NCBI GenBank assembly: GCA_017541105.1
Contig: JAFXZS010000015.1
Coordinates: 1-64,000, forward strand
Length of the DNA stretch: 64,000 bases
Direction of reading: 5' to 3'
Origin: Clostridia bacterium
GTDB lineage: Bacteria; Bacillota; Clostridia; Christensenellales; Aristaeellaceae
Shown here piece by piece: positions 24,772 to 32,703 of the stretch (the first letter of the stretch is position 1; each line of letters opens with the position of its first letter). A program made the translations under genes and the position numbers. The notes below the pieces were generated by a model. That model had not been told where the DNA came from, ran no database searches, and saw nothing but the letters and a program-made list of their open reading frames with translations.

Positions 24772-25980
24772 ATGGAGAAGAAAAGGATGATCCTCGCGAC
24801 CGTCATTATCTGCGCCGTTGCACTGGCGGCATGCAGCTTTATTTATGATTTCTGGAACCGAACTCCGCACAACACCAGCCTGAAAGTGGGCTTCGTCTAT
24901 TCCGAGGATGAGAGCACACCCTATACCTACAACTTTGTGCAGGGGCAGTACGCGCTGACGGAGAAGTATGGGGACAAGGTGGAAATCATCGCCCGCAGCA
25001 ATGTGCCAGTCAGGGAGGCGGAAAGCCCCCTGCGCGACCTGGCACGGAGCGGCTGCAAGATCATTTTTATCAACGAGGATACACAGGCGGCCGCGGACAT
25101 CGCTCCGGAATATCCGGATGTGCAGTTCTGCCAGATTTCCATGCCGACCATTAGCATGGAAGGACGGAGCAAGAACTATCATACCTTTAACGGGGAGATC
25201 TATCAGGCACGCTATGTATCCGGCGTAGCGGCCGGCATGAAGCTGAAAAGCATGGCGGACAACGGCGTCATTCTGCCGGAGGATGCCAAAGTGGGTTATG
25301 TCGCAGCCAACAACAGCGCGGAGGTCATCAGCGGATACACCGCCTTTATCCTGGGCGTGCGAAGCGTGATGCCGGAAGCGGTCCTGCGGGTGCGTTACAC
25401 CGGCACCTGGAGCAATTATACACTGGAAAAGAAGTGTGCCAACGAACTGATCAACGAAGGCTGCGTACTGATTGCCCAGCATACCAATACCATGGCTCCC
25501 GCCATTGCCTGCGAGGAAGCCTATCAGGCAGGCCGCAAAGTCTTTTATGTCGGATACCACCAGAGCATGGTGGATGTGGCACCGGCCACGACGCTGGTCA
25601 GCATCCGGACGAACTGGGTTCCGTATATTCTGGGGGCCACAGAGGCTGTCCTGCGCAATCAGGTCATCGAGGAGACCGTACCGGGCCATGTTCACGGGAA
25701 CGACATCAGCGCGGGGTTTGACCAGGACTGGGTTGAGCTGCTGGAGCTGAACAAGCATGCCGCCGTGGAAGGGACGGAAGAGCGGATAAACCAGCTGATC
25801 GAGGCTTTCCGGAAGGAAAAGATTGAAGTGTTCAAGGGCAACTATACCGGCGTGAATCCGGATGATCCGTCCGATACCATTGATCTGAACCTGGGTTATA
25901 AAGAGACAAGGGACTCTTCCTCTCCCAGCTTCCGGTATATTCTGCAGGAATGCGTCATTGAGGAGTCCGAAAACAACTGA
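24772..25980 (+). CDS. BMP/PnrA-family lipoprotein
   Basis: A 402-residue lipoprotein with lipobox LAAC, Cys21. The rest is the basic membrane protein (BMP) fold of nucleoside-type binding lipoproteins: KVGFVYSEDES, a conserved IIFINEDTQAA segment, VSGVAAGMKLK, KVGYVAANN, and a late ISAGFDQDWVEL. In transport operons such proteins feed purine nucleosides to a YufOPQ-type ABC system, but no transporter genes are here. Its place 21 bases behind the HD-GYP gene suggests it supplies ligand information to that sensor (inference). A strong terminator closes the operon. Confidence 0.87.
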   Translation: MEKKRMILATVIICAVALAACSFIYDFWNRTPHNTSLKVGFVYSEDESTPYTYNFVQGQYALTEKYGDKVEIIARSNVPVREAESPLRDLARSGCKIIFINEDTQAAADIAPEYPDVQFCQISMPTISMEGRSKNYHTFNGEIYQARYVSGVAAGMKLKSMADNGVILPEDAKVGYVAANNSAEVISGYTAFILGVRSVMPEAVLRVRYTGTWSNYTLEKKCANELINEGCVLIAQHTNTMAPAIACEEAYQAGRKVFYVGYHQSMVDVAPATTLVSIRTNWVPYILGATEAVLRNQVIEETVPGHVHGNDISAGFDQDWVELLELNKHAAVEGTEERINQLIEAFRKEKIEVFKGNYTGVNPDDPSDTIDLNLGYKETRDSSSPSFRYILQECVIEESENN

Positions 25981-25991
25981 ACAGGGCGATG

Positions 25992-26021
25992 CCGGGAAAG
26001 GGGGATCCCTTTCCCGGTTTT
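25992..26021 (+). terminator. Terminator of the HD-GYP operon
   Basis: Perfect 11-base-pair stem CCGGGAAAGGG / CCCTTTCCCGG with a GGAT loop, followed by four T. Confidence 0.9.
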
Positions 26022-26051
26022 CACACTTCGGCGCTTTTTTTCACACGGGAT

Positions 26052-26075
26052 GTTTCAATTTGAAACAAATTTGTT
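26052..26075 (+). promoter_or_regulatory. Two overlapping palindromes, candidate operator
   Basis: GTTTCAATTTGAAAC (26052-26066; seven-base arms, one central base) overlaps the perfect 12-base palindrome AACAAATTTGTT (26064-26075). They end nine bases before the -35 of the XRE/S24 gene, where an autoregulating repressor or activator could bind. The second is similar in style, but not identical, to Gram-positive SOS boxes (GAAC-N4-GTTC). Confidence 0.5.
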
Positions 26076-26083
26076 ATTTTATG

Positions 26084-26112
26084 TTGACAATTAAAACATA
26101 CCGTGATACAAT
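26084..26112 (+). promoter_or_regulatory. Promoter of the XRE/S24 repressor
   Basis: TTGACA, 17 bases, TACAAT. Predicted start near 26119, giving an almost leaderless message whose RBS GAGGGTG (26124-26130) serves the GTG at 26137. Confidence 0.9.
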
Positions 26113-26136
26113 CCCCTGTGAAAGAGGGTGAGCAGG

Positions 26137-26922
26137 GTGAGCTTCGGAGAGAGAATCCGCAACCGCAGGGTTGCGCTGGGATACAGCCAGGCCCAGCTTG
26201 CCGAGCGCGTCGGCGTCAGCCGGAATACTGTCGCGGGCTGGGAAACAGATCATTCCCGTCCCGATCTGAGTACGCTGCCGGCCCTGTGCACGGCGCTGAA
26301 GATGTCGCTGAACGCTTTTTTCGGCGTGGAACGCAGACGCTCCGCGGAAGAGGCCCGGGTGCTGGAGCTGTTCTTTTCCCTTGAAGAAGGGGACCGGGAA
26401 AGCATCTCCTGGCAGATGGAAGCCCTGCGGGACCGCCGGGCGGATCAGCGCAGGCAGGCTCGGGAGGCAGCGGTCTCCGTACCCCGCACAGTCACGCTGT
26501 TCCGGAATGAGCTCGGCGCCGCGGCCGGCTTCGGAGCCGCCCTGGGAGAGGCGCAGGGGGAGGAGGTCGTTCTCCTGGCCGACCGGGATACCGAGCGGGC
26601 GGACGAGATCATTACCGTCTGCGGCCGCAGTATGGAACCCACCTTTCTGGACGGGGATCAGGTGCTGGTTCAGCATACCAAAGAGCTGCGGGAAGGGGAA
26701 ATCGGGATTTTCCTGGTGGATAACGAAGGGTATATCAAGGAATACCGGAAGGACGGGCTGCATTCCCACAACCCGGAATACAGAACCATGACTTTTCGGG
26801 AAGACCAGAGCATCCGCTGCCTGGGGCGCGTGATCGGAAAGGTGAGGGAAGAGCAGATCCCCACCCGGGAGCAGCTGAACATGATTGCACAGGCCGGAGA
26901 GGCCGGGGAGGAGAAACTATGA
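26137..26922 (+). CDS. XRE-family repressor with S24 (LexA-like) peptidase domain
   Basis: 261 residues from the GTG at 26137, chosen because GAGGGTG lies six bases upstream. Residues 1-58 form a Cro/CI helix-turn-helix (GERIRNRRVALGYSQAQLAERVGVSRNTVAGWE). Residues about 120-225 are a LexA/UmuD-type S24 domain: nucleophile Ser165 in CGRSMEP, general base Lys201 in YIKEY, and an Ala130-Gly131 bond in GAAAGFG exactly 35 residues before the serine, as in E. coli LexA (Ala84 to Ser119). It may therefore undergo RecA-stimulated self-cleavage. It overlaps the next small gene by four bases. No recombinase or prophage gene follows, so it is a chromosomal regulator. Confidence 0.9.
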   Translation: MSFGERIRNRRVALGYSQAQLAERVGVSRNTVAGWETDHSRPDLSTLPALCTALKMSLNAFFGVERRRSAEEARVLELFFSLEEGDRESISWQMEALRDRRADQRRQAREAAVSVPRTVTLFRNELGAAAGFGAALGEAQGEEVVLLADRDTERADEIITVCGRSMEPTFLDGDQVLVQHTKELREGEIGIFLVDNEGYIKEYRKDGLHSHNPEYRTMTFREDQSIRCLGRVIGKVREEQIPTREQLNMIAQAGEAGEEKL

Positions 26923-27170
26923 GCGGCAGAATGAACGAGGACACCATCCGGGCGATTAACAGCGCGCTGCTTTTCACCCTGCAGGATCCGTATGAGGAAC
27001 CGGAAATCCGGCCCTGGCAGTATGTGGATATGGAGTATAAGCGTGTCGGGCTGACAGTTCCGTCAGAGACACCCCGGTTCCGGACCGTGGAGGACGCACA
27101 GATCTGGATGTGCCTGGACAGCCGGTACAACACGCGGCTGCGGGAGATCTCCTGGGAACAGGCGGTATGA
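26919..27170 (+). CDS. Small partner protein of the XRE/S24 repressor, unknown
   Basis: 83 residues, translationally coupled to the repressor (ATGA overlap). It is acidic at the start, with aromatic and Pro-rich core segments (RPWQYVDMEYKRVG, then AQIWMCLDSRYNTRL). There is no signal peptide, membrane segment or cysteine cluster. Not recognised. Coupling to an S24 regulator points to a partner or target in the same response. A perfect inverted repeat follows 24 bases after the stop. Confidence 0.65.
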   Translation: MSGRMNEDTIRAINSALLFTLQDPYEEPEIRPWQYVDMEYKRVGLTVPSETPRFRTVEDAQIWMCLDSRYNTRLREISWEQAV

Positions 27171-27194
27171 CGGGGAACAAAAGCCCGTAGGAAC

Positions 27195-27240
27195 TGCATA
27201 CACAAAGCCCCCGCGTGAAAGCGGGGGCTTTGTGTATGCA
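27195..27240. terminator. Perfect 20-bp inverted repeat between convergent genes
   Basis: TGCATACACAAAGCCCCCGC (27195-27214) and its exact complement (27221-27240) around a GTGAAA loop. The core AAAGCCCCCGC/GCGGGGGCTTT is a usual bidirectional terminator; the extra nine pairs on the outside are unusual. It separates the small XRE partner (+) from the secreted-protein gene ending at 27264 (-). Confidence 0.85.
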
Positions 27241-27263
27241 ATGTGCTGCGTTGTCCGCTCCCG

Positions 27264-27893
27264 TTACGGAAGCAGATAGAAATGCGAGAGAACTTCTTCT
27301 GTCTGGTCCTCCAGAATAGTGGTTGCGGTAAGATAAACCAGGAAGTCTCCGCGCAGGATCCACAGCTGCATAAAATATATCGGGTAGGAGCTGAGGGTGT
27401 AGCTGCCGCCGATACCCGGAATGTCCTCTCCGCTGATGTTCACAGAGTCCAAATGGGTGTCCACATCATTCATTCCGCTGGCTTCAAGGGACTCCTTGAA
27501 CTGGTCAAGTGAACTCTGCGCAATAGAAACAAGTCCGACTTCATTGTAAACAGATGTATATTGCGCTACATTCCGGAGCTGGATGTTCACATTCTGCAGT
27601 GAGTCGGCTGTTTCTGCCACCATAACCGCGATGTTCTCGCTGGCCAGTTTCCTGATTTCCGCGGCCAAGTTTTCCATTGTGATCTGGTTGGTCTCTTCAA
27701 TCTCTTCGTCCGTATAGTAGTGCCAGCCTTCCAGCCGGCAGCCTATGCCCAAAAAACTGTTTTCATAGGTTTCGCCCGTAATGGTACCCAACAGATCAGC
27801 GGTTTCGATCGTGTCAGCCTGCACCGGCATCATCATCAGAACAAGAGTGATGACCAGCAGTACAGCCGCGGGTTTCCGGAATTTGCTGAACAT
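27264..27893 (-). CDS. Secreted protein, unknown
   Basis: A 209-residue protein with a signal peptide (MFSKFRKPAAVLL... to PVQAD, cut near residue 26) and no lipobox. The mature domain has a Gly/Tyr-rich start (TYENSFLGIGCRLEGWHYYTDEE is read in parts), a long helix (about 65-95), and strands ending in SHFYLLP. It resembles small secreted stress-type domains that follow a FLGIGC motif, but no family is claimed. GGGAGG RBS nine bases upstream. Located at the end of a minus-strand group after two surface or membrane proteins. Confidence 0.72.
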   Translation of the reverse strand: MFSKFRKPAAVLLVITLVLMMMPVQADTIETADLLGTITGETYENSFLGIGCRLEGWHYYTDEEIEETNQITMENLAAEIRKLASENIAVMVAETADSLQNVNIQLRNVAQYTSVYNEVGLVSIAQSSLDQFKESLEASGMNDVDTHLDSVNISGEDIPGIGGSYTLSSYPIYFMQLWILRGDFLVYLTATTILEDQTEEVLSHFYLLP

Positions 27894-28048
27894 CTGCAGG
27901 ATCCTCCCTGTGTTTTTTGCTTCGTACGCCTGTACTTTTGATTCATTGCATTTTTACTTGCTTCATCGCCCGAAGAAGCCAGCCCAAACAGTTCTTTTCA
28001 GGAATCCCTGACCTGAACCGCTTTTGCCAGACCGCTTTTTTCGGGCAA
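27894..28048. other. Intergenic stretch with no clear feature
   Basis: 155 bases between two minus-strand genes. Apart from the RBS of the downstream gene and a weak TCAGG/CCTGA hairpin (without T-run), nothing was recognised. No good -35/-10 pair was found on either strand. Confidence 0.5.
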
Positions 28049-28303
28049 TCAGGATCCGGAGCTGTCTTTCTTCTCACGGATCAGGCTGATGATCAGGGAA
28101 ATCAGGAAGGTGGGGAAACCGATAATTCCGGCAGGCAGCCAGAAGTTCACACAGAAGGCACAGAACTGTTCCAGGGAGTAATCGTAGCGGTATTTCTGCC
28201 GGAAAATATCGGGATTCTTCGAACACGCGAGGCCGACGGCGAAGATGATGATCAGCAGCGCTCCGATGAAGATCGCGACAGCACTCGATTTTCTGGCTTT
28301 CAT
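28049..28303 (-). CDS. Small two-helix membrane protein, unknown
   Basis: 84 residues with a GGGAGG RBS six bases before the ATG. Two hydrophobic helices (about 9-27 and 51-72) are joined by a polar loop with Cys and aromatic residues; both ends are charged and probably cytoplasmic. It lies 14 bases downstream of the SH3 protein gene on the same strand and is likely co-transcribed. Not recognised. Confidence 0.68.
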   Translation of the reverse strand: MKARKSSAVAIFIGALLIIIFAVGLACSKNPDIFRQKYRYDYSLEQFCAFCVNFWLPAGIIGFPTFLISLIISLIREKKDSSGS

Positions 28304-28317
28304 GGATGCCTCCCGGA

Positions 28318-29529
28318 TTACTTCTGCTTCTTCAGATATTTCAGCATGACATATCCTTCAATCCCATCCACCCGGACCTTTGCCCAGGACGCGGGATACT
28401 TTGTACCCAGGGCGATGACCTCCACCGTCGTGCCGGGCTCCAGCCGGGCCAGATGGGTGTATCCCTTGCCTTCACCGGAACGGACATTTACCTTTTCACC
28501 TTCGGCGCAGGTGACCACGGCGGTATAGGGAGAGAAGGGAGCCGGGGTCACAGCGGGTTCGGGCGTCGGGGTGGGATCGGGAACCGGGACGGGATCCGGG
28601 GCGGTCAGCTGGATGTACTGTTTCTCCACATAACCGGTGCGGTTATTATAGCGGATTTTATACCAGCTTCCTTCTCCCAGAACGGTGACCTGGGCGCCGT
28701 AAGGAACCGCCAGCACTGTGGCATAGCCCTTGCCGGCCTTTTTCCTCATATTGACGCTCTTTTTATTGGTGCTGGTGATATAAGCGGTATAGGACTGGAA
28801 CGGTGCCGGCGCCGGCGCGACGGTAGGCGTAGGCGCAGGCTCATCCTTCGAAAGGAACTTATTCTTCACATAGCCGTACACGGAACCGATCAGCACATAA
28901 TCCCAGACGGGATTGTGCTCCAGCACGGTGACCACTGTCCCGGAAGGATATGAATCGATGACGTTGGCAGAATCGGAAGGACCGACCCGCAGCTTGACGG
29001 AAAGGCCGTTGTTCATGAGCCACGCGGTATAATTGACAACGGAAGACGCCGGGACGGACTGCTTGCCGGAGGGTTTGACGTATTTCTTGCTCAGGCGGGA
29101 GTTCACAACATATCCGGTGCCGACGGCGGTCCTGACATAGTCATATTTCTGGCCGTGGGACAGAACGGTAACCTTTGCGCCGCGGGCCAGGGTGCCCACA
29201 TCGGAGAAGGTATAATTCGGGCCGGAACGGAGATGCGTGTTATCCCCGGTCACATAAGCCTTGTAGCTCTTGGATTTGGCGATATAGCTGTTGAAGACAT
29301 AACCTTCCGAGCCGTTGGAGAAGGTCACGTAGGACCAGTCGCCAACCTTTCTCTGCACGGTCAGGGCAAAATCCTGCCGGAAGCTGTCCAGCACCTGAGC
29401 TTTCTCCTGGGGCAGCACCCGCAGCTTCAGGGCGGACGTGTTGACACGGTAGTAGGTAACCGCGGCGGCAACGGCAGCGGGAACCACAAGCACCAGGATC
29501 AGCAAAAGCGCGACCAGACGTTTCTTCAT
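28318..29529 (-). CDS. Secreted protein with five SH3 domains
   Basis: 403 residues from the ATG at 29529 (GGGAGGG upstream). A signal peptide or N-terminal anchor (MKKRLVALLLILVLVVPAAVAA) is followed by five bacterial SH3-type repeats (about 30-85, 90-150, 165-230, 245-310, 335-403), each with L-R-x-x-P or N-M-R/N-V-R starts and a GYV end. Pro/Thr/Ala linkers (DEPAPTPTVAPAPAP, VPVPDPTPTPEP) separate the last three. SH3b modules bind peptidoglycan peptides. No catalytic domain is present, so it is a wall-binding or adaptor protein. Confidence 0.88.
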   Translation of the reverse strand: MKKRLVALLLILVLVVPAAVAAAVTYYRVNTSALKLRVLPQEKAQVLDSFRQDFALTVQRKVGDWSYVTFSNGSEGYVFNSYIAKSKSYKAYVTGDNTHLRSGPNYTFSDVGTLARGAKVTVLSHGQKYDYVRTAVGTGYVVNSRLSKKYVKPSGKQSVPASSVVNYTAWLMNNGLSVKLRVGPSDSANVIDSYPSGTVVTVLEHNPVWDYVLIGSVYGYVKNKFLSKDEPAPTPTVAPAPAPFQSYTAYITSTNKKSVNMRKKAGKGYATVLAVPYGAQVTVLGEGSWYKIRYNNRTGYVEKQYIQLTAPDPVPVPDPTPTPEPAVTPAPFSPYTAVVTCAEGEKVNVRSGEGKGYTHLARLEPGTTVEVIALGTKYPASWAKVRVDGIEGYVMLKYLKKQK

Positions 29530-29581
29530 AAATATACCCTCCCTGTAAGACCTTCGTAACGAAGATTTCATACCAGTTCAT

Positions 29582-29610
29582 ATTATAGATAAATACAGAA
29601 GGTTTGAAAA
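29582..29610 (-). promoter_or_regulatory. Promoter of the SH3-protein operon
   Basis: On the minus strand TTTTCA, 17 bases, TATAAT. In the leader, CTTCGT-A-ACGAAG (29552-29564) is a palindrome just downstream of the expected start and could be an operator. Confidence 0.6.
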
Positions 29611-29707
29611 GCCACGAGATATATCATTGCCGGGGGGAGTCTGCCACTACATGTGGGAGGTTTCAGGGAAATTTTATTCATCATGTGCGGTTTTGCTGAT
29701 TTTCCTG

Positions 29708-29736
29708 TTGACTTTATCACGGTAAAGTGATAACAT
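29708..29736 (+). promoter_or_regulatory. Promoter and operator of the histidine operon
   Basis: TTGACT, 17 bases, TAACAT. The spacer holds a perfect inverted repeat TTATCAC (29714-29720), six bases, GTGATAA (29727-29733), ideally placed for a repressor. Downstream, CGTTCCGG (29744-29751) pairs with CCGGAACG (29775-29782). A second TATAAT at 29791 with a poor -35 (CTGGAT at 29768) could be an alternative promoter. No T-box or His-rich leader peptide is seen. Confidence 0.65.
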
Positions 29737-29826
29737 GATGAAGCGTTCCGGAAGAACGAAAAAAGGCCTGGATGCCGGAACGGAATCGTGTATAATGAAT
29801 CAATCAGATGGAAAGGCGGACAGTGT

Positions 29827-30774
29827 ATGCAGATCAACGACCGGGTGATGGATCCGCAGGAACGGATCGGGTTCCGGCTGCGGTCCCTTTATTCCGACGC
29901 AGGGTATTGCCGGTACCGGATGAGCAAGTTTGAGGAATATGACCTGTACAGCAGAAACAAGGACTTTCTTTTTTCCGAGGGAGTCATTACGTTTACGGAT
30001 ACGAACGGACGGCTGATGGCCCTGAAGCCGGATGTAACGCTTTCCATTATCAAAAACGGGCGGGACATCCCGGGGGCTCTCCGCCGGGTGTACTACCATG
30101 AAAACGTGTACCGTGTCGCATCGGCGGAGGACGGATTCCGGGAGCAGACGCAGGTCGGCGTGGAATGCATGGGCGACGTGGACAGCAGCTGTGTGGCCGA
30201 GGTGCTGAAGCTGGCGGCGAAGAGCCTGGAGCTTTGCTCCGCGGACTATGTGCTGGAAATCAGCCATCTGGGCATCCTCGGGACGCTGACGGACGCCGTG
30301 GCCTCCGGAGAGCGGATGCGCGAGGCATTGCTCCAGTGCGCCGGGGAAAAGAACCTGCACGGCATTTCCCGGATCTGCCAGGAAAACGGACTGGCCAAGG
30401 GCGCGGAGGAACCGCTGAAACAGCTGCTGAACCTGTACGGGCCTCCCCGGACGGTCATGCCGAAGATCCGGAAGCTGGCGGAGGAAAACGGCGCCGCAGA
30501 ATACGCGGACGAACTGGGGCAGGCTGCGGCCGCTTTTGCCGGGAGCGATATGGAAAACCGGATCCGGATTGATTTTTCCGCGTCCGGGGATACGAAGTAT
30601 TACAACGGGATCGTGTTCAAGGGATTCATCAGCGGGATTCCGGGCAGCGTCCTGAGCGGCGGGCAGTACGACCGGCTGATGCGCCGGATGGGGCGGAAGG
30701 ACCGGGCGGTCGGGTTCGCGGTATTCCTGAACATGCTGGAAAGACTGACAGAAGGAGGACAGGCGGATGCTTAA
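29827..30774 (+). CDS. hisZ: ATP phosphoribosyltransferase regulatory subunit
   Basis: A 315-residue paralogue of histidyl-tRNA synthetase without tRNA-charging function. It forms the HisZ/HisG complex needed when HisG is the short form, as here. The class II core is seen in ERIGFRLRSLYSDAGY, KPDVTLSIIK (motif 2-like) and a late KGFISGIPGSVLSGGQYDRL. The ATG at 29827 is used, with GGAAAGGCGG seven bases upstream. First gene of the his operon; its end overlaps hisG by eight bases. Confidence 0.93.
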   Translation: MQINDRVMDPQERIGFRLRSLYSDAGYCRYRMSKFEEYDLYSRNKDFLFSEGVITFTDTNGRLMALKPDVTLSIIKNGRDIPGALRRVYYHENVYRVASAEDGFREQTQVGVECMGDVDSSCVAEVLKLAAKSLELCSADYVLEISHLGILGTLTDAVASGERMREALLQCAGEKNLHGISRICQENGLAKGAEEPLKQLLNLYGPPRTVMPKIRKLAEENGAAEYADELGQAAAAFAGSDMENRIRIDFSASGDTKYYNGIVFKGFISGIPGSVLSGGQYDRLMRRMGRKDRAVGFAVFLNMLERLTEGGQADA

Positions 30775-31393
30775 TATCGCGCTTCCCAAGGGAAGGCTGG
30801 GAGAAAAGGTTTACACCATGTTTGAAAAAGCCGGCTTTCCCTGCCCCGCGCTGATGGAGAACAGCCGGAAGCTGATTTTTGACAACGAAGAAGCCGGCGT
30901 CCGGTATTTCTGGGTCAAACCTTCGGATGTGGCGATCTATGTGGAACGCGGCGCAGCGGACATCGGCGTGGCCGGGAAGGACATCCTGCTGGAATACCAG
31001 CCCGAAGTCTATGAGCTGCTGGATCTGGACGTTGGGAAATGCCGCATGGCGGTAGCCGCGCCGGAAGGCTTTCAGGACAACCTGAGCCGGACGCTGCGGG
31101 TCGCGACGAAGTTCAGCCGGATCGCCCGGGATTACTATACGACCCTGGGGCGGGACATTGATATCATCCACCTGAACGGAAGCATTGAGATCGCGCCGAT
31201 TCTGGGACTGTCGGACGTTATTGTCGATATCGTGGAAACAGGGACGACGCTGCGGGAGAACCATCTTGAGGTGATCGAAACCATCGTTCCGATTTCCGCG
31301 CGGCTGATTGCCAACAAATCAGGCTTCAAGTTCAAAACAGAGCAGGTGGAAAGGCTTCTGGAGGAAATGAGAAAGGAAGTGGAGAAAGCATGA
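30767..31393 (+). CDS. hisG: ATP phosphoribosyltransferase, short form
   Basis: 208 residues. It catalyses the first committed step, ATP + PRPP to phosphoribosyl-ATP. Signatures: NIALPKGRLGEK at the start, an ADIGVAGKDILLE segment and a PRPP loop in IVDIVETGTTLREN. It lacks the ~80-residue C-terminal histidine-sensing domain of long HisG, so feedback control must pass through HisZ. It overlaps both neighbours. Confidence 0.96.
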   Translation: MLNIALPKGRLGEKVYTMFEKAGFPCPALMENSRKLIFDNEEAGVRYFWVKPSDVAIYVERGAADIGVAGKDILLEYQPEVYELLDLDVGKCRMAVAAPEGFQDNLSRTLRVATKFSRIARDYYTTLGRDIDIIHLNGSIEIAPILGLSDVIVDIVETGTTLRENHLEVIETIVPISARLIANKSGFKFKTEQVERLLEEMRKEVEKA

Positions 31394-32676
31394 TCCGGAT
31401 TCTGCAGTCAGGAGAGGTTTCCAGCAGGGAAATTTTCGACCGGAACATCCCCACGGTGAACGTGGCGGATACGGTGGCGGAGATTCTGCGCAACGTACGG
31501 GAGCGGGGAGACGAGGCCCTGCGCGAATACACGGAGAAGTTTGACCACGCGAAGCCGGAAAGCCTGACGGTGACGCCGGAGGAGATGGCGGAAGCGCTGG
31601 AACAGGCGGAGCCGGAGTTTCTGCGGATTCTGGAGGAGGCCGCGGAGAATATCCGGAAGTTCCATTCCAGGCAGGTGCGCAATTCTTTCCTTATCAACGA
31701 GGAAAACGGAATCCTGATGGGGCAGAAGGTGATACCGGTGGACCGGGCCGGGCTGTATGTGCCCGGGGGCAAGGCGGTGTATCCGTCCACGGTGCTGATG
31801 GACGTGATTCCCGCGAAAATCGCCGGGGTGAAAGAAGTCATCCTGGCGACCCCTCCGGGACCGGACGGGAAGGTGAACCCGGCCATTCTCGCGGCGGCGA
31901 AGGTTGCGGGAGCGGACCGGATCGTCAAGGCAGGCGGTGCCCAGGCCATCGCGGCGCTTGCGTACGGAACGGCATCCGTACCGAAGGCGGACAAGATTGT
32001 CGGGCCGGGGAATGCCTTTGTGGCGGAAGCGAAACGCCAGGTATACGGAATGGTCTCCATCGATATGATCGCAGGGCCGAGCGAAATCCTGGTGGTGGCG
32101 GACGGGAATTCGAACCCGGCCTGGCTGGCAGCGGATCTGCTGAGCCAGGCGGAGCATGACCAGACGGCCAGTGCGGTGCTGGTGACGGATTCGAAAGAAC
32201 TGGCCGAACAGGTCAGCGCAGAAATCGAGAAACAGATTCCGCAGCTGGAGCGCAGCGCCATCGCACGGGAGTCCATCGACCGGAACGGGAAGATCATCAT
32301 CGCGGAGGACCTGAGAGCGGCCGTGGAGATCGCCAACGAGATCGCGCCGGAGCATCTGGAACTGTGCGTGGACAATCCTTTCGACTATCTGGACAGCATC
32401 CGGCACGCCGGATCCGTCTTCCTGGGACGGCACTGCCCGGAGGCGCTGGGGGATTATCTTGCCGGACCCAACCACACCCTGCCCACACAGGGAACCGCAC
32501 GGTTCTCCAGCCCGCTGAGCGTGGATGACTTTGTAAAGAAAACGCAGTATACTTATTTTACCCGGGAAGCGCTGGCCCGTGTGGCACAGGATGTGGCGTT
32601 CTTTGCCCGGAAGGAAGGACTGACCGGACACGCGCGGAGCGCGGTGATCCGCACGGAGACTGAATCGCCGGAATAA
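31390..32676 (+). CDS. hisD: Histidinol dehydrogenase
   Basis: A 428-residue zinc enzyme performing the last two oxidations, histidinol to histidine with 2 NAD. Family signatures are clear: GLYVPGGKAVYPSTVLM, a VAGADRIVKAGGAQAIAA-like block, DMIAGPSEILVVAD and the zinc-ligand segment SQAEHDQTASAVL. Normal length. The ATG overlaps the hisG stop (ATGA). Confidence 0.97.
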   Translation: MIRILQSGEVSSREIFDRNIPTVNVADTVAEILRNVRERGDEALREYTEKFDHAKPESLTVTPEEMAEALEQAEPEFLRILEEAAENIRKFHSRQVRNSFLINEENGILMGQKVIPVDRAGLYVPGGKAVYPSTVLMDVIPAKIAGVKEVILATPPGPDGKVNPAILAAAKVAGADRIVKAGGAQAIAALAYGTASVPKADKIVGPGNAFVAEAKRQVYGMVSIDMIAGPSEILVVADGNSNPAWLAADLLSQAEHDQTASAVLVTDSKELAEQVSAEIEKQIPQLERSAIARESIDRNGKIIIAEDLRAAVEIANEIAPEHLELCVDNPFDYLDSIRHAGSVFLGRHCPEALGDYLAGPNHTLPTQGTARFSSPLSVDDFVKKTQYTYFTREALARVAQDVAFFARKEGLTGHARSAVIRTETESPE

Positions 32677-32703
32677 CATCAGGCAGGAAAGGCGGGAAAG
32701 ACG

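Noticed and set aside
29743-29826. T-box or His-leader attenuator before hisZ
   Set aside because: The leader is under 90 bases, lacks the T-box sequence and any His-codon run.
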